A DNA stretch of 64,000 nt from SCBR16-9 sp964537975 (GTDB lineage: Bacteria > Hydrogenedentota > Hydrogenedentia > Hydrogenedentales > SCBR16-9): contig CAZIDP010000009.1 in assembly GCA_964537975.1 (NCBI GenBank), positions 1 through 64,000 of the forward strand. Reading direction: 5' to 3'. Position 1 is the first letter of the stretch. Every line of letters starts with the position of its first letter. Positions 34,405 through 43,440 of the stretch are shown here, piece after piece. The translations under genes were made by a program, and so were the position numbers. Under the pieces are notes generated by a model. It was given only the letters and a program-made list of their open reading frames with translations. It was not told the origin of the DNA and made no database searches.

Positions 34405-35313
34405 ATGAAACGCTCAACGTATCTTATCTTTTTTATTAGTATCGTATTTCTGGCTTTGGTGATATTGATATCGGGTTCTCCACTACCTGCAGAACGAGTA
34501 ACAGTATCTGGTGAAGACCCAGGCGAGGCTTTCAGCCAGTATTCTGCTACTGATAGCGAGTTAAGTCAAAGGTCTGCCGGTGATTTGCAAATCATCATGC
34601 TTCCACGAGATGTCCCTTTGGAGATGCTCTGGATTCCTCCAGGCCACTTTATGATGGGCCGGTATCCCGGGGAGCAGGACAGCTTAGATAGCGAAATGCC
34701 CCAGCATGAAGTCACCATTGCCGAAGGCTTCTGGATAGGGAAATATGAGATTACCCAGGCACAGTGGAAGGCAGTCATGGGGAACAATCCATCGGATTTC
34801 AAAGGGGACAATCGACCTGTGGAGCAGGTCTCCTGGAATGATATCTGTAGTTCTGATGGGTATCTTGAAAAACTCAATGAGGTAAATGCAGGACATAAAT
34901 TTCGACTACCCAGTGAAGCAGAATGGGAATACGCCTATCGGGCTGGCACGACAACACGGTTCTACTGGGGCGACGACCCAGATTACACCGAGATAAATGA
35001 TTACGCCTGGAATGCGGACAACTCAGATGAAAAAATACATGATGTAGGGCTAAAGCTACCCAATGCATGGGGATTGCATGACATGGCAGGCAATGCGTGG
35101 GAGTGGTGTGAGGACTACTGGCATATCAATTATGATGGCGCACCAAACGATGGCAGTGCCTGGGTGGACAACCCATGGGATATGCTTCGGCTGCTTCGCG
35201 GGGGGTCGTGGCGGGGCAATCCGAGCCGCTGTCGAGCTGCGAACCACGGTGACTTCGATCCAGACGGCCGCGATCGCAGCATTGGTTTTCGTGTGGTGTG
35301 CGCCACGGACTGA
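34405..35313 (+). CDS. Exported SUMF1/FGE-like protein with a lost lipobox cysteine
   Basis: This 302-residue protein starts at 34405 behind GGGGAAG. The signal segment aligns residue for residue with the lipoprotein paralogues, but position 25 is Ser (LISGS) in place of Cys, by a TCT codon where paralogue 24601 has TGT. After a Ser/Asp/Glu linker (~30-70) comes the SUMF1-type domain: MLWIPPGHFMMGRYPGE, FWIGKYEITQAQWKAVMG, FRLPSEAEWEYAYRAGT, GNAWEWCEDYW, RGGSWRGNPSRCRAA and GFRVVCATD. The codons between RGGSW and GFRVV nearly all end in C or T. Probably exported and either cleaved free or retained by the signal helix. Confidence 0.83.
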   Translation: MKRSTYLIFFISIVFLALVILISGSPLPAERVTVSGEDPGEAFSQYSATDSELSQRSAGDLQIIMLPRDVPLEMLWIPPGHFMMGRYPGEQDSLDSEMPQHEVTIAEGFWIGKYEITQAQWKAVMGNNPSDFKGDNRPVEQVSWNDICSSDGYLEKLNEVNAGHKFRLPSEAEWEYAYRAGTTTRFYWGDDPDYTEINDYAWNADNSDEKIHDVGLKLPNAWGLHDMAGNAWEWCEDYWHINYDGAPNDGSAWVDNPWDMLRLLRGGSWRGNPSRCRAANHGDFDPDGRDRSIGFRVVCATD

Positions 35314-35559
35314 GCAGCAATGTCTGGTTTTATTCTTTGTTTCCTGTACGAAAAACAACCCACCTGTGATGAAACCAGGATGGTATATCCTCGACGATGA
35401 CGGCAGGGCGAGACGTTAATATAGAACTATAGGACAGTATCTATACAATTAACAATATACTACATATACTGTTTGATTAGTAAGCAATAAGCCTCTGTGC
35501 CACGCCTCTGGCATCCACTATGTACCTCAGGCACACTGCATGTTCGCCGAAGGTATTGA

Positions 35560-37911
35560 TTATGACAACCAATCTGCCACAAATTCTTCCGAATAGCGAA
35601 TCATCTCATTTATCACCGGGATCAGCGCGTCGTTCTCACCGGTACGCACCGGGTTGATATATTCCCAGACAATATCTTTATCTCGAGTAACCTCCAGTAC
35701 ACGCCCACTATTGGTTTCTGTGATCAGGAAGTTGCCGTTGGGCAGGTCCCAAGCCGCGCCACAAGTCCGTGAGAAGAACGGTTGCTCAGGTGTACCGCGA
35801 TATTCCCAAGTCACCTCGCGGGTGAGCGGATCAAACTCCACGACCCGCGATGCTGGATACATCAAACGATGCCACATCGGCCCGACATTATCAAACAGCA
35901 GCATCCGGTCGTTGGGCAACAGTTTCGGATCATGTGGATAATTCCACTGCCCAGCCAGGCCCCAGGTGAAGACCTCCTCCTCCATATCAAGTACACCGAT
36001 AAAGTCGATCTGTAATAGACAGAGCAGCACATTGCCCTCACGGAAGGCGGGGATACGGTCACTCAATTGGCCATCCAGTACCTGTATCGAGTTTGTGTGC
36101 AGGATGTCTCCGCTGTAATGGGCATTACGCAGCAGGGGTGCAAAGGATGAATCTTCCAGCGCTTTCAGGGTGGAAATCTTTTTGAGCGACTCTCCATTGG
36201 AATCAAGAATCTCCACATAATCCACCAGTGTCATAGCGTCCATGCCTGCCAGGGGATTCTCTTCCCATTCACGCGATAGAATAAATATCTGCCCGTCGTC
36301 CTGGATGAACATGTCGTGGTGGAACCCCTGCTCAATCTTCTTCCAATGGATTTTGCTGTCCTTGTCCATCTTGACAAGCACCTCGTCACATAGGAGTGCC
36401 AGCACATCACCATTGGGGTAGAGATGGGAACGACGCCAAATTCGGCCTTCATAACGTTTGTCGCCAAATTTGGGCTGCCAGGTATGGACGATATCTCCTT
36501 CCATATCCATCAGGTTAATTACGTTATTATCTCCGCTCTGGAAAAAATTATAGCCGGGATAAGCTTGTTCCGGATCATAGGTTACCACCCCGCTTTCCTT
36601 TGGGGCGAGGCTGACAGCATCAAGGTAGCCGATGGCTTGCAGACGTGCAAAATGTTCCTGGTCAATACCGTCCTTCTGTTCTGGAGCCGCATGCAGGTTC
36701 AATTGAAACTCCATAACATTCGGTGGCGTCGGGGGTCGGTGCCAACTGTCCTGCGGCAGGTAGAGCTCGATACTATCAATGTAATAGCGGTTCTCCGTCG
36801 TCGGAGGAATGTCCAAGCCAATAAATCTGATGTTTAATATGGTGTCCAGAAAGTTATCGGTACTTAGTCCCTGCACAAACCAGGGTTGGAGTCGGCCAAA
36901 CTGGCTCAAAGCACTGACAAAAAGACTGTCTCCGATATAATCGGTATCGAAGATCAACGCCCCAGAATCTTGTGGTGTGGGTATAGGTACCCTGAGAAGT
37001 TGTTCAAAGTGATGGCCATTGCTCAACAGGCCGCTGACATCCACGACCATTTCCAGCGGTTCTATGATCTCACTGTTGCTGACGAATCGAATCCCGGCCT
37101 CACCGGGGGAGAGGTTCAGGAAGCTTTCCTGCCATCCGACCAACAAGGCCCCTTCGCGTTCCGGTTCCCCAGCTTCAATATGCAGTGCTCCTGACTCCAA
37201 TTCGGAGTCAGCACCTTGCAGTGCAAAGTTCAGGGGATTGCGATCCTGGAAATCGATAGCCCGGTTCACATTTCTTAGGGCTTCCTTCTCGTTAAAATTG
37301 CTGATATAGACAAAGGGATCGGCGTGCCAGATGGTTGCAATTTGTTCCTCTGACATGCGCAAAAGCAGATTGCGGAGGTAGGCGACGGGATCGGCGGAAG
37401 CCACTGCCAGTGCGGAGATAAAGGGAATTACGCGATCGGCACAGTCGCTTTCGAGCAGCGCTTCAATCAAGGGGAATGCAACTGTATCAATATCATCAAT
37501 AAGAAAGGCCAGGTAGGTGCGGTCTGTCTGCATGCCTTTTATGAGTGTTTCCACGGCGGAGCAGGTATCAGCGTTTTCTTGAAGCGTTCGAGCTTCTGCT
37601 ATCCAGCCGAGGGTGGCGTTTTCATCCCATCCCATGGCTTTTGTATGTGCCTGCAATGCCTCTGAAGGCGGACGTACCGTCGGGTACACCTCTGAATCAA
37701 AGTTTCGCACAAACTCAAAAATATAGGAACGGCTACGCGGTTTCATACCCAGGGCGTGGACAAGAAGGGCATCAGGATTCGTCTCGGCCAAGGACGGTGA
37801 TTCCGAAATCAGGAGTATGAGTGTGCTGCGCTGCACACCGAGGATAGCCTGTTGTCCTGCAATGACGGCAGCAAGTACTACAATAATGCCCCAAAGGTAG
37901 CTCTTCTTCAT
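35560..37911 (-). CDS. Arylsulfotransferase (ASST)-like exported protein
   Basis: The start at 37911 (783 residues) follows AAGGAAAC; the signal segment is LWGIIVVLAAVIAGQQAI. Residues ~40-430 form a helical then beta N-terminal part without a family I can name. Residues ~450-783 form a beta propeller of the arylsulfotransferase/aryl-sulfate sulfotransferase type: PGYNFFQSGDNNVINLMDMEG, RSHLYPNGDVLAL, QGFHHDMFIQDDGQIFIL, HTNSIQVLDG, YPHDPKLLPNDRMLLFDN and LPNGNFLITETNSGRV. Histidines in HHDM and HTNS occupy expected places. It may move sulfate between phenolic groups or be a non-catalytic propeller. The sulfatase at 8.2 kb suggests organic sulfate metabolism in this organism. Confidence 0.7.
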   Translation of the reverse strand: MKKSYLWGIIVVLAAVIAGQQAILGVQRSTLILLISESPSLAETNPDALLVHALGMKPRSRSYIFEFVRNFDSEVYPTVRPPSEALQAHTKAMGWDENATLGWIAEARTLQENADTCSAVETLIKGMQTDRTYLAFLIDDIDTVAFPLIEALLESDCADRVIPFISALAVASADPVAYLRNLLLRMSEEQIATIWHADPFVYISNFNEKEALRNVNRAIDFQDRNPLNFALQGADSELESGALHIEAGEPEREGALLVGWQESFLNLSPGEAGIRFVSNSEIIEPLEMVVDVSGLLSNGHHFEQLLRVPIPTPQDSGALIFDTDYIGDSLFVSALSQFGRLQPWFVQGLSTDNFLDTILNIRFIGLDIPPTTENRYYIDSIELYLPQDSWHRPPTPPNVMEFQLNLHAAPEQKDGIDQEHFARLQAIGYLDAVSLAPKESGVVTYDPEQAYPGYNFFQSGDNNVINLMDMEGDIVHTWQPKFGDKRYEGRIWRRSHLYPNGDVLALLCDEVLVKMDKDSKIHWKKIEQGFHHDMFIQDDGQIFILSREWEENPLAGMDAMTLVDYVEILDSNGESLKKISTLKALEDSSFAPLLRNAHYSGDILHTNSIQVLDGQLSDRIPAFREGNVLLCLLQIDFIGVLDMEEEVFTWGLAGQWNYPHDPKLLPNDRMLLFDNVGPMWHRLMYPASRVVEFDPLTREVTWEYRGTPEQPFFSRTCGAAWDLPNGNFLITETNSGRVLEVTRDKDIVWEYINPVRTGENDALIPVINEMIRYSEEFVADWLS

Positions 37912-38024
37912 GATTGTTTCCTTATCGCGTTGTATTTTCTTATGGATCATACTTGCGGTACCCATGAATCAAGATAATTCAATAGTAGCAGAAAATTCAT
38001 ATAGAGCGTTCTGCAAGCATTAGT

Positions 38025-38072
38025 CTGTGCTCCTGTTTGCAATAACATCCAACAACAAATAAAGGAGCACAG
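38025..38072 (+). promoter_or_regulatory. Hairpin that would mask a ribosome binding site
   Basis: CTGTGCTCCT (38025-38034) pairs perfectly with AGGAGCACAG (38063-38072). The second arm contains the AGGAG ribosome site of the 30-codon ORF at 38077. This is a possible translational switch or an element end. Confidence 0.5.
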
Positions 38073-38076
38073 TAAA

Positions 38077-38169
38077 ATGGGACATACACAGCATAATTCA
38101 ACGATTATTATAGATCAAGTTTATGTTGAATTTATGGAGGGTATGGTACAGAGCGGTTTATGGAGATAA
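38077..38169 (+). CDS. 30-codon ORF or gene remnant
   Basis: A 30-residue frame (MGHTQHNSTIIIDQVY...) begins five bases after a strong AGGAG. It ends within a 26-bp direct repeat. The strong start signal and abrupt end suggest the 5' end of a lost gene (possibly a transposase) or a leader peptide. I cannot name it. Confidence 0.3.
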   Translation: MGHTQHNSTIIIDQVYVEFMEGMVQSGLWR

Positions 38170-38183
38170 TAGTACAGAGCGGT
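38147..38183. repeat. Two TACAGAGCGGT repeats 26 bp apart
   Basis: TACAGAGCGGT occurs at 38147-38157 and 38173-38183, with similar bases between (TATGGAG/ TATAGG). The 436-base gap that contains it (37912-38347) otherwise shows only the hairpin and small ORF listed above. Confidence 0.6.
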
Positions 38184-38347
38184 ATAGGTAGCTTATGCTG
38201 TATAAAATCCTCAATTACCTTATTGGATAGTTTATACACTGCGAAGCAAAATTTTAGAGTGAATATAAACACTATACATGATTTACAATGAAATCATGCT
38301 CACGCAGGCACGTGAATCAGAGCAATACACCTTACAGTGGCACCATA

Positions 38348-40291
38348 CTATGGCAAGGGCATATGGTATAAGAATCCGTCTTCAGCACCGATAAGGATTT
38401 CTACTTTGCCATCACCTGCCAAATCAACCGTCGTGGGACTGCTGGTGTGCCCAGCCAGGCGACGTGTATCGAGCGGCCCCAGATCTCGTAAGACGATCAT
38501 GCCTTCCACCTCGCCAAGATTTTTCAAGACAGAAACATTGATACTGTTGACCAGAATATCCAGCTTGCCATCGTTGTCGATATCGACAATAGCCAGTTTC
38601 CTGCGACCACTTCCCCCGGCCCAGCGGTCGTTCATTTGCAGGGGTTCGGTCTCATCTTCCATGCGGAATATCCGCTCACCCGGGAGCAGCGCCAGACTGT
38701 CTCCACGTTGCTCACGCCGGAACAGTGCCAGGAATCCCTCATGGTCCAGCATCACCAAATCTGTCAGGCCATTGCCATTCCAGTCTACCGCTACGGGTGT
38801 CGTACGCCATTGGGTCACGAGCGCGTTACCTTCGGGATTCCACCAGTTCCAGGCAGGCTTGGGCACCGCTCCCTCCCAGGCAACTTCTATAGGCTGCGCG
38901 GCTGCCAGGCGGGGCTCGGTGCGTGTTCCGATATTTTCATACCAAACCACCTGTCCCCAGATGGAGTTTACAATCAGATCAGGCAAGCCGTTGTGATTCC
39001 AGTCCGCGACAGACAAGGTGGTATAGCCCCACTTTGCTTCTGCCGGTCCCTGTATTGAGCCGTTGACTCCGGCCTGTATCCAAATCACCTCACCATCGGC
39101 TTCCAGAAGCTTCGGAGCAGCCCAGCGCACGGGATTCCCCCCCAGGTTCTCAATAAAAGCTATCTGGCCCGCGGTGTTCCCTACAATGATGTCGTCACGT
39201 CCATCGCCATTCCAGTCAAAACCTACTGGTGTAGCGAGTGCCCCAAATTTTATGTCTTCTGCTTGTTGTCGAAAATAACGTGGTGGCAGAAATTGGGGAA
39301 TACCGTCCACCACTTCACCGGTATGCTCCACCAGGGCAACCCGGCCATCTTCATCTCCGACAATCAGGTCAAGATGACCGTTTCCCGTAAAATCATAGGC
39401 AACAGGCGTAATCATGCACAGGTCCATTGTCAGGCGTTTATCTTGATAGGTCAGCGGGCGACCCGGAGCAAACAACGGCGCTTCACGGGTACCGACATTT
39501 TTGAAGAAGGTGAAACCGTCCCGGAACTCTCCGCACAACAGGTCCGGTTTACCGTCTCCGGTAAAATCCGCAAAATTCGGAGATGGCCGCCCAAACACAA
39601 CAATGGGTGTGCCATCGGTGGTCATCAGCTTTTCCGGCTCCTGATACTGCGGGGCATCGTTGCTTCCTGTGTTTCTATACAGATACACATAGCCCCGCAA
39701 AGGGCCGCGTGTCCATTGCCCCCGTGCATCATAGGCATCATCCCAACCGTAGTCCCCCCAATAGCCAATGCCTACCAGCAAATCCAGGACACCATTTCCA
39801 TTGAAATCGATGAGTTTCCACTGATTCGCTCGTATCCGGCCATCACCCACCTCAATTTCCGGATTTACCGGCAACTCAACCGTATCATTTAAAACAGTCT
39901 GCTTAAATTGAGGGTATACTTTGCCAGGCGTCATCACGACAGGCTCGCCTTCCACATACGATACCTGGACATTGTCTGCGGCATCTCCCAGCCGCCTGGC
40001 AGCGGCAAACACTGGTAAACCAGTCTCCGGGTCCGATTCGCCCGTGTTTTCAAAAAGGTAGACGCCGTTGTAAGGAATATCTGTGCATACCACCACGAGA
40101 TCCATGAGTCCATTGTTGTTAAAGTCCATGGGCAAAGGCCAAGCCCAAAGTCCCACACCGAGGTCCACCAGCAGCCCCGGGTGGTTGTATTTCAGGCGTT
40201 CCAGCTTAGGTGCTTCTACGGCGCCAACGCTCAATACGGACACAAAAAGGCAAATACCAAACAACAAAATACCCATAACGACCATCTTCAT
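38348..40291 (-). CDS. Exported VCBS/FG-GAP repeat beta-propeller protein
   Basis: This 647-residue protein starts behind AGGAGATTCGGG at 40291, with a signal peptide (residues ~1-25, ending SVGAVEA). It is made of FG-GAP/VCBS-type repeats whose calcium-binding loops read DFNNNGLMDLVV, DFNGNGVLDLLVG, DFTGDGKPDLLCG, DFTGNGHLDLIVG, DWNGDGRDDIIVG, DWNHNGLPDLIV, DWNGNGLTDLVM, DIDNDGKLDILV and DLAGDGKVEILIG. Nine such loops suit a seven- to eight-bladed propeller plus extra blades. Likely surface or periplasmic and involved in ligand or polysaccharide binding. No catalytic domain is attached. Confidence 0.85.
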   Translation of the reverse strand: MKMVVMGILLFGICLFVSVLSVGAVEAPKLERLKYNHPGLLVDLGVGLWAWPLPMDFNNNGLMDLVVVCTDIPYNGVYLFENTGESDPETGLPVFAAARRLGDAADNVQVSYVEGEPVVMTPGKVYPQFKQTVLNDTVELPVNPEIEVGDGRIRANQWKLIDFNGNGVLDLLVGIGYWGDYGWDDAYDARGQWTRGPLRGYVYLYRNTGSNDAPQYQEPEKLMTTDGTPIVVFGRPSPNFADFTGDGKPDLLCGEFRDGFTFFKNVGTREAPLFAPGRPLTYQDKRLTMDLCMITPVAYDFTGNGHLDLIVGDEDGRVALVEHTGEVVDGIPQFLPPRYFRQQAEDIKFGALATPVGFDWNGDGRDDIIVGNTAGQIAFIENLGGNPVRWAAPKLLEADGEVIWIQAGVNGSIQGPAEAKWGYTTLSVADWNHNGLPDLIVNSIWGQVVWYENIGTRTEPRLAAAQPIEVAWEGAVPKPAWNWWNPEGNALVTQWRTTPVAVDWNGNGLTDLVMLDHEGFLALFRREQRGDSLALLPGERIFRMEDETEPLQMNDRWAGGSGRRKLAIVDIDNDGKLDILVNSINVSVLKNLGEVEGMIVLRDLGPLDTRRLAGHTSSPTTVDLAGDGKVEILIGAEDGFLYHMPLP

Positions 40292-40500
40292 CCCGAATCT
40301 CCTGATATACTTTACACTCGCTTCTTGCCTGGGGCCAGTCTATAGGATTTCCCAATACACTGCTGACTATACCGCGTCTGAAAGTAACGATCAAGTCATG
40401 CAAATAACCTCTTTTGCCCAGATCGCAACTAAATACCAATGTAAACAATATTATATAGCCACATATCATCTCAAAACAGGATACAAAACAACAATTAAAA

Positions 40501-41709
40501 CTATGAATACTGTCCAAAATCAAACGCCGCCTGATACATGGAAGCAAGATTGCACCAAGGTACATTGGGGGGTAGATTGTTGCCCTCACGAAACACAAAG
40601 CGACCCCCTTCCATAATACCACTGGTCAGGATTTCCTTGCTCCGTGCATACACCTGATCCGGAGTCCCGTTCACCAGCGTGGCCACTTCCACCCCACCCA
40701 TGATGGCCACATCCGTGCCCAGTTCCCGACGCAGTCTGCCGAAATCTACCGGGAATCCGGTATCAAAAGTAGCGACTCCCAGTTCTTCATGCAAGATTGG
40801 AAAATGGCGGGTGGCATCTCCACAAAGATGCATAGAACGTTTGCCGCCTTCTGGATTGATGGATTCATAATAATAGCGATGATGGGGCAAGATATGCTCT
40901 CGATATTGCTTGATTCCAAGCATGGCAATGGAATCATCGGCCAATCCGGCATCTCCCCCATCGGGCATTTCAAAATAATTCAGAAAAGCTTTACGCCGGA
41001 GTAATGCCGCGTCCATGATGAAGCGGAAGAGGCGATGTGCGTACTCAGGTGCGGTTATCAGGTCGGTCAGGATATCATTGCCGCGGATGTTCATTGCGAC
41101 CGTCAACGGCCCATCGGTTCCAAAGCCGGGCGGCAGGATTTCAATGGGTCGATCCAGAAAGGTTTTGTCGGCGGCATACCCTTGCAGGTAATTGTAGAAA
41201 TCCACCGCGGTCTTGAAGGGAGGCCGGTCCAGGGGCCGGGTGATGTCGATGTCAAACACCGCTTCCCGCTGATCGCCTGCATAGACTGGGGTACTGTCCG
41301 GAACTTGGCCCGACGCAAAATTTACCGGACATCCAAAATACCAGGCTTCGTACACATTCTGGAAATGGATAGGAATACGCCAGACATCCGGTAACTGCAT
41401 CGGGCTGTCGCAAAAGCGGTTATAACGCATCCGGCAGACGTAGTCGAAAAGCAATTGCGCTTTGAGCAGGTATTCCGGATGCTGAAACACCAGCTCATAA
41501 GTCAGTTCACCGCAAGATATGCGCGTGTCCAGCAACGCGACCCGGTTATTCACGCCGTACAATACCGGAACCCGGGTTGGATTTCCAGCATGGAACGCTT
41601 CCCAGAGTGCAGCCTTGTCATCGTCCTCCGGTAATGGCGGTTGATAGGGGCCTAAGTCCGCATTCTTAATTACCGGCAATTCCCACCGTGGATCAAATAA
41701 ATCGTTCAT
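40501..41709 (-). CDS. Uroporphyrinogen-decarboxylase-like (MtaA/CmuA-type) protein
   Basis: This 402-residue cytoplasmic protein has its start at 41709 behind GGGGGAAATGAG. It shares the URO-D barrel layout of corrinoid methyltransferases. RSMHLCGDATRHFP carries the His-x-Cys zinc-binding motif typical of MtaA/MtbA/CmuA-type methyltransferases and not of haem-synthesis UroD. IMGGVEVATLVNGTPDQVYA and GGRFVFREGNNLPPNVPWCNL give the last barrel strands with a second Cys. Proteins like this are abundant in sugar-degrading uncultured bacteria and are suspected of demethylating methoxylated substrates. A second relative lies at 59497. Confidence 0.8.
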   Translation of the reverse strand: MNDLFDPRWELPVIKNADLGPYQPPLPEDDDKAALWEAFHAGNPTRVPVLYGVNNRVALLDTRISCGELTYELVFQHPEYLLKAQLLFDYVCRMRYNRFCDSPMQLPDVWRIPIHFQNVYEAWYFGCPVNFASGQVPDSTPVYAGDQREAVFDIDITRPLDRPPFKTAVDFYNYLQGYAADKTFLDRPIEILPPGFGTDGPLTVAMNIRGNDILTDLITAPEYAHRLFRFIMDAALLRRKAFLNYFEMPDGGDAGLADDSIAMLGIKQYREHILPHHRYYYESINPEGGKRSMHLCGDATRHFPILHEELGVATFDTGFPVDFGRLRRELGTDVAIMGGVEVATLVNGTPDQVYARSKEILTSGIMEGGRFVFREGNNLPPNVPWCNLASMYQAAFDFGQYS

Positions 41710-41884
41710 CTCATTTCCCCCATGTTTAGAACTGTTCTTCCTGTATAGTATCAACATAATGTTATTAATACCAAAACAAAAATTTAAATCGTTCGTGAAA
41801 ATTTACTACACTGATTCCAGTAGCTGAAGAATTACCTGTTAAAAAAACTGAATTTTACTGAACAAACCGAATAAGGACATCGAC

Positions 41885-43207
41885 ATGAAACTCAGTCCCA
41901 TTTCCATCCTGATACTCAGCAGTTATATCTACTCAGCAGGCGCTGTCAATGAAAATGAATCACTATCCCAGAGTGAAGTCCCCGAACAACTGGCGATCAT
42001 AGCGTACTGCACGCCTACGGCAGAACAAATGTCGGTGGAACGTTTCAAAGAAATGGTGGAAGCCGGTTTCTCTGCCGGGATTCCGGCTGAGCGCAATCAT
42101 GACATTGATAGCATGGAAGCCATGTTGGACCTTGCCCAGGAAGCAGGTATGCAGTTATTTGTGAATTGCCGTGAGATGCTGGAAGACCCCGAAGGTACAG
42201 CACTTCACTTTCGCGATCATCCCGCCGTCGCGGGGTATTTCATTATTGATGAACCAAGCTGGAGCGAGGACGGATGGGAAAAAACGGAGTACGTCGCGAT
42301 ACCGGTGAGGAACCTGGCCCTGGGTGAAATCGTCGATAGCATCAAATCCGTGGACCCTGAACGCCCCAGCTACATAAACCTGTTTCCCAATGTGGCATCT
42401 CCACAACAGCTCGGCACATCGAGTTATCGAGCGTATGTCCAGAATTTTCTGGATGAAGTTCCTGGCGCGGAATTTGTTTCATTCGACCATTATCCCATAG
42501 CCAATTATCAAATACGGGACGCGTGGTACGAGAATCTAGAAATTGTTTCCAGTTTGGCGCGTGAACGCGATATTCCATTCTGGGCCTTCGCGTTGTCTTC
42601 CACACACTACGCATATACCCCTGCCACCGCGGCACAGTTGAAAATGCAAATGTATATCAATTTGGCGTATGGCGCCCAGGCATTACAGTATTTTCCATAC
42701 TGGGCTCCCAACAGCGCCCATTGGTTCGCTCCGATAGAATATGACGGCAACCGCAGTTATTTATTTCAAATCGTAAAAGACCTGAATATAGAAATCCAGA
42801 AACATGCTCCCATATTTAAAGGGGCAACAGTACTGAATGTCGGTCATACCGGTACACAAGCGCAATGGCGTCCCGGCAACGAAAGCAGCCCGGAATCCTG
42901 GGAATATGAAAAGGAACCTCTGCCACCCGGCACACAGCAGTACCAACCTGAATCGCCTGTTACACAATTGCTAGCCCAGGGTAAAAACGGCGCGGTGGTT
43001 TCCACATTGCAAAAGGGAGCGTACCGATACCTGGCAGTTGTCAACAAAGACTATGCCCATATGCTGGTGCTCAGGTTAAATTTCGACGGGTCACGGGAAA
43101 TCGACCTGTTTGAAGAAACTGGTACGTGGCAAGCTCTGAACGACCTTCAGTTCCGTACGCTGATACAACCTGGAGATATGGCTATACTCCGCTGGCAGCA
43201 CGAATAA
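41885..43207 (+). CDS. Exported glycoside-hydrolase-like TIM-barrel protein
   Basis: This 440-residue protein has a signal peptide (MKLSPISILILSSYIYSAGA). The barrel shows IIAYCTPTAEQMS, AGIPAERNHD, AVAGYFIIDEPSWSE (acidic residues in the position of an acid/base catalyst), AEFVSFDHYPI, IPFWAFALSSTH, MYINLAYGAQALQYFPYW and a C-terminal beta domain with YRYLAVVNKDY. This order resembles beta-galactosidase-like (GH42/GH-A clan) proteins of uncultured bacteria. The exact glycosidic substrate is unknown. It is divergent from the URO-D-like gene, sharing a 175-bp intergenic region. Confidence 0.7.
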   Translation: MKLSPISILILSSYIYSAGAVNENESLSQSEVPEQLAIIAYCTPTAEQMSVERFKEMVEAGFSAGIPAERNHDIDSMEAMLDLAQEAGMQLFVNCREMLEDPEGTALHFRDHPAVAGYFIIDEPSWSEDGWEKTEYVAIPVRNLALGEIVDSIKSVDPERPSYINLFPNVASPQQLGTSSYRAYVQNFLDEVPGAEFVSFDHYPIANYQIRDAWYENLEIVSSLARERDIPFWAFALSSTHYAYTPATAAQLKMQMYINLAYGAQALQYFPYWAPNSAHWFAPIEYDGNRSYLFQIVKDLNIEIQKHAPIFKGATVLNVGHTGTQAQWRPGNESSPESWEYEKEPLPPGTQQYQPESPVTQLLAQGKNGAVVSTLQKGAYRYLAVVNKDYAHMLVLRLNFDGSREIDLFEETGTWQALNDLQFRTLIQPGDMAILRWQHE

Positions 43208-43348
43208 CCACATGGAATCGAATCAATCAAGAGTGCCAGTCAGAACAACAAACCTTTACGCTGACCGTCCATGCCTATCTGAACGGTGTGTGTAAAAAGC
43301 TTGCTCACCGGTATATTGTCTTAACCCATTGCCGTCAACATAAAAAAA

Positions 43349-43381
43349 GCCCGTGACATTGTTCACTTCAACATCACGGGC
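43349..43381 (-). terminator. Rho-independent terminator of the beta-helix gene
   Basis: GCCCGTGA (43349-43356) and TCACGGGC (43374-43381) form a strong stem. On the minus strand it is followed by seven T residues (complement of 43342-43348). It closes the gene at 43441-45291 and may also stop the gene ending at 43207. Confidence 0.85.
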
Positions 43382-43440
43382 TTGATTCATTTCTTATTCA
43401 GTACTACCTACTCGTAATACTGCATGTACATTTTCGTTTG

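Noticed and set aside
20689..35313. Labelling the SUMF1-like genes as formylglycine-generating enzymes
   Set aside because: Only one of the two catalytic cysteines is present in every copy, and all have export signals.
40083..40616. 177-codon frame over the start of the VCBS gene and the URO-D end
   Set aside because: It is antisense to two well-supported genes and has no family features; its middle covers AT-rich intergenic DNA.
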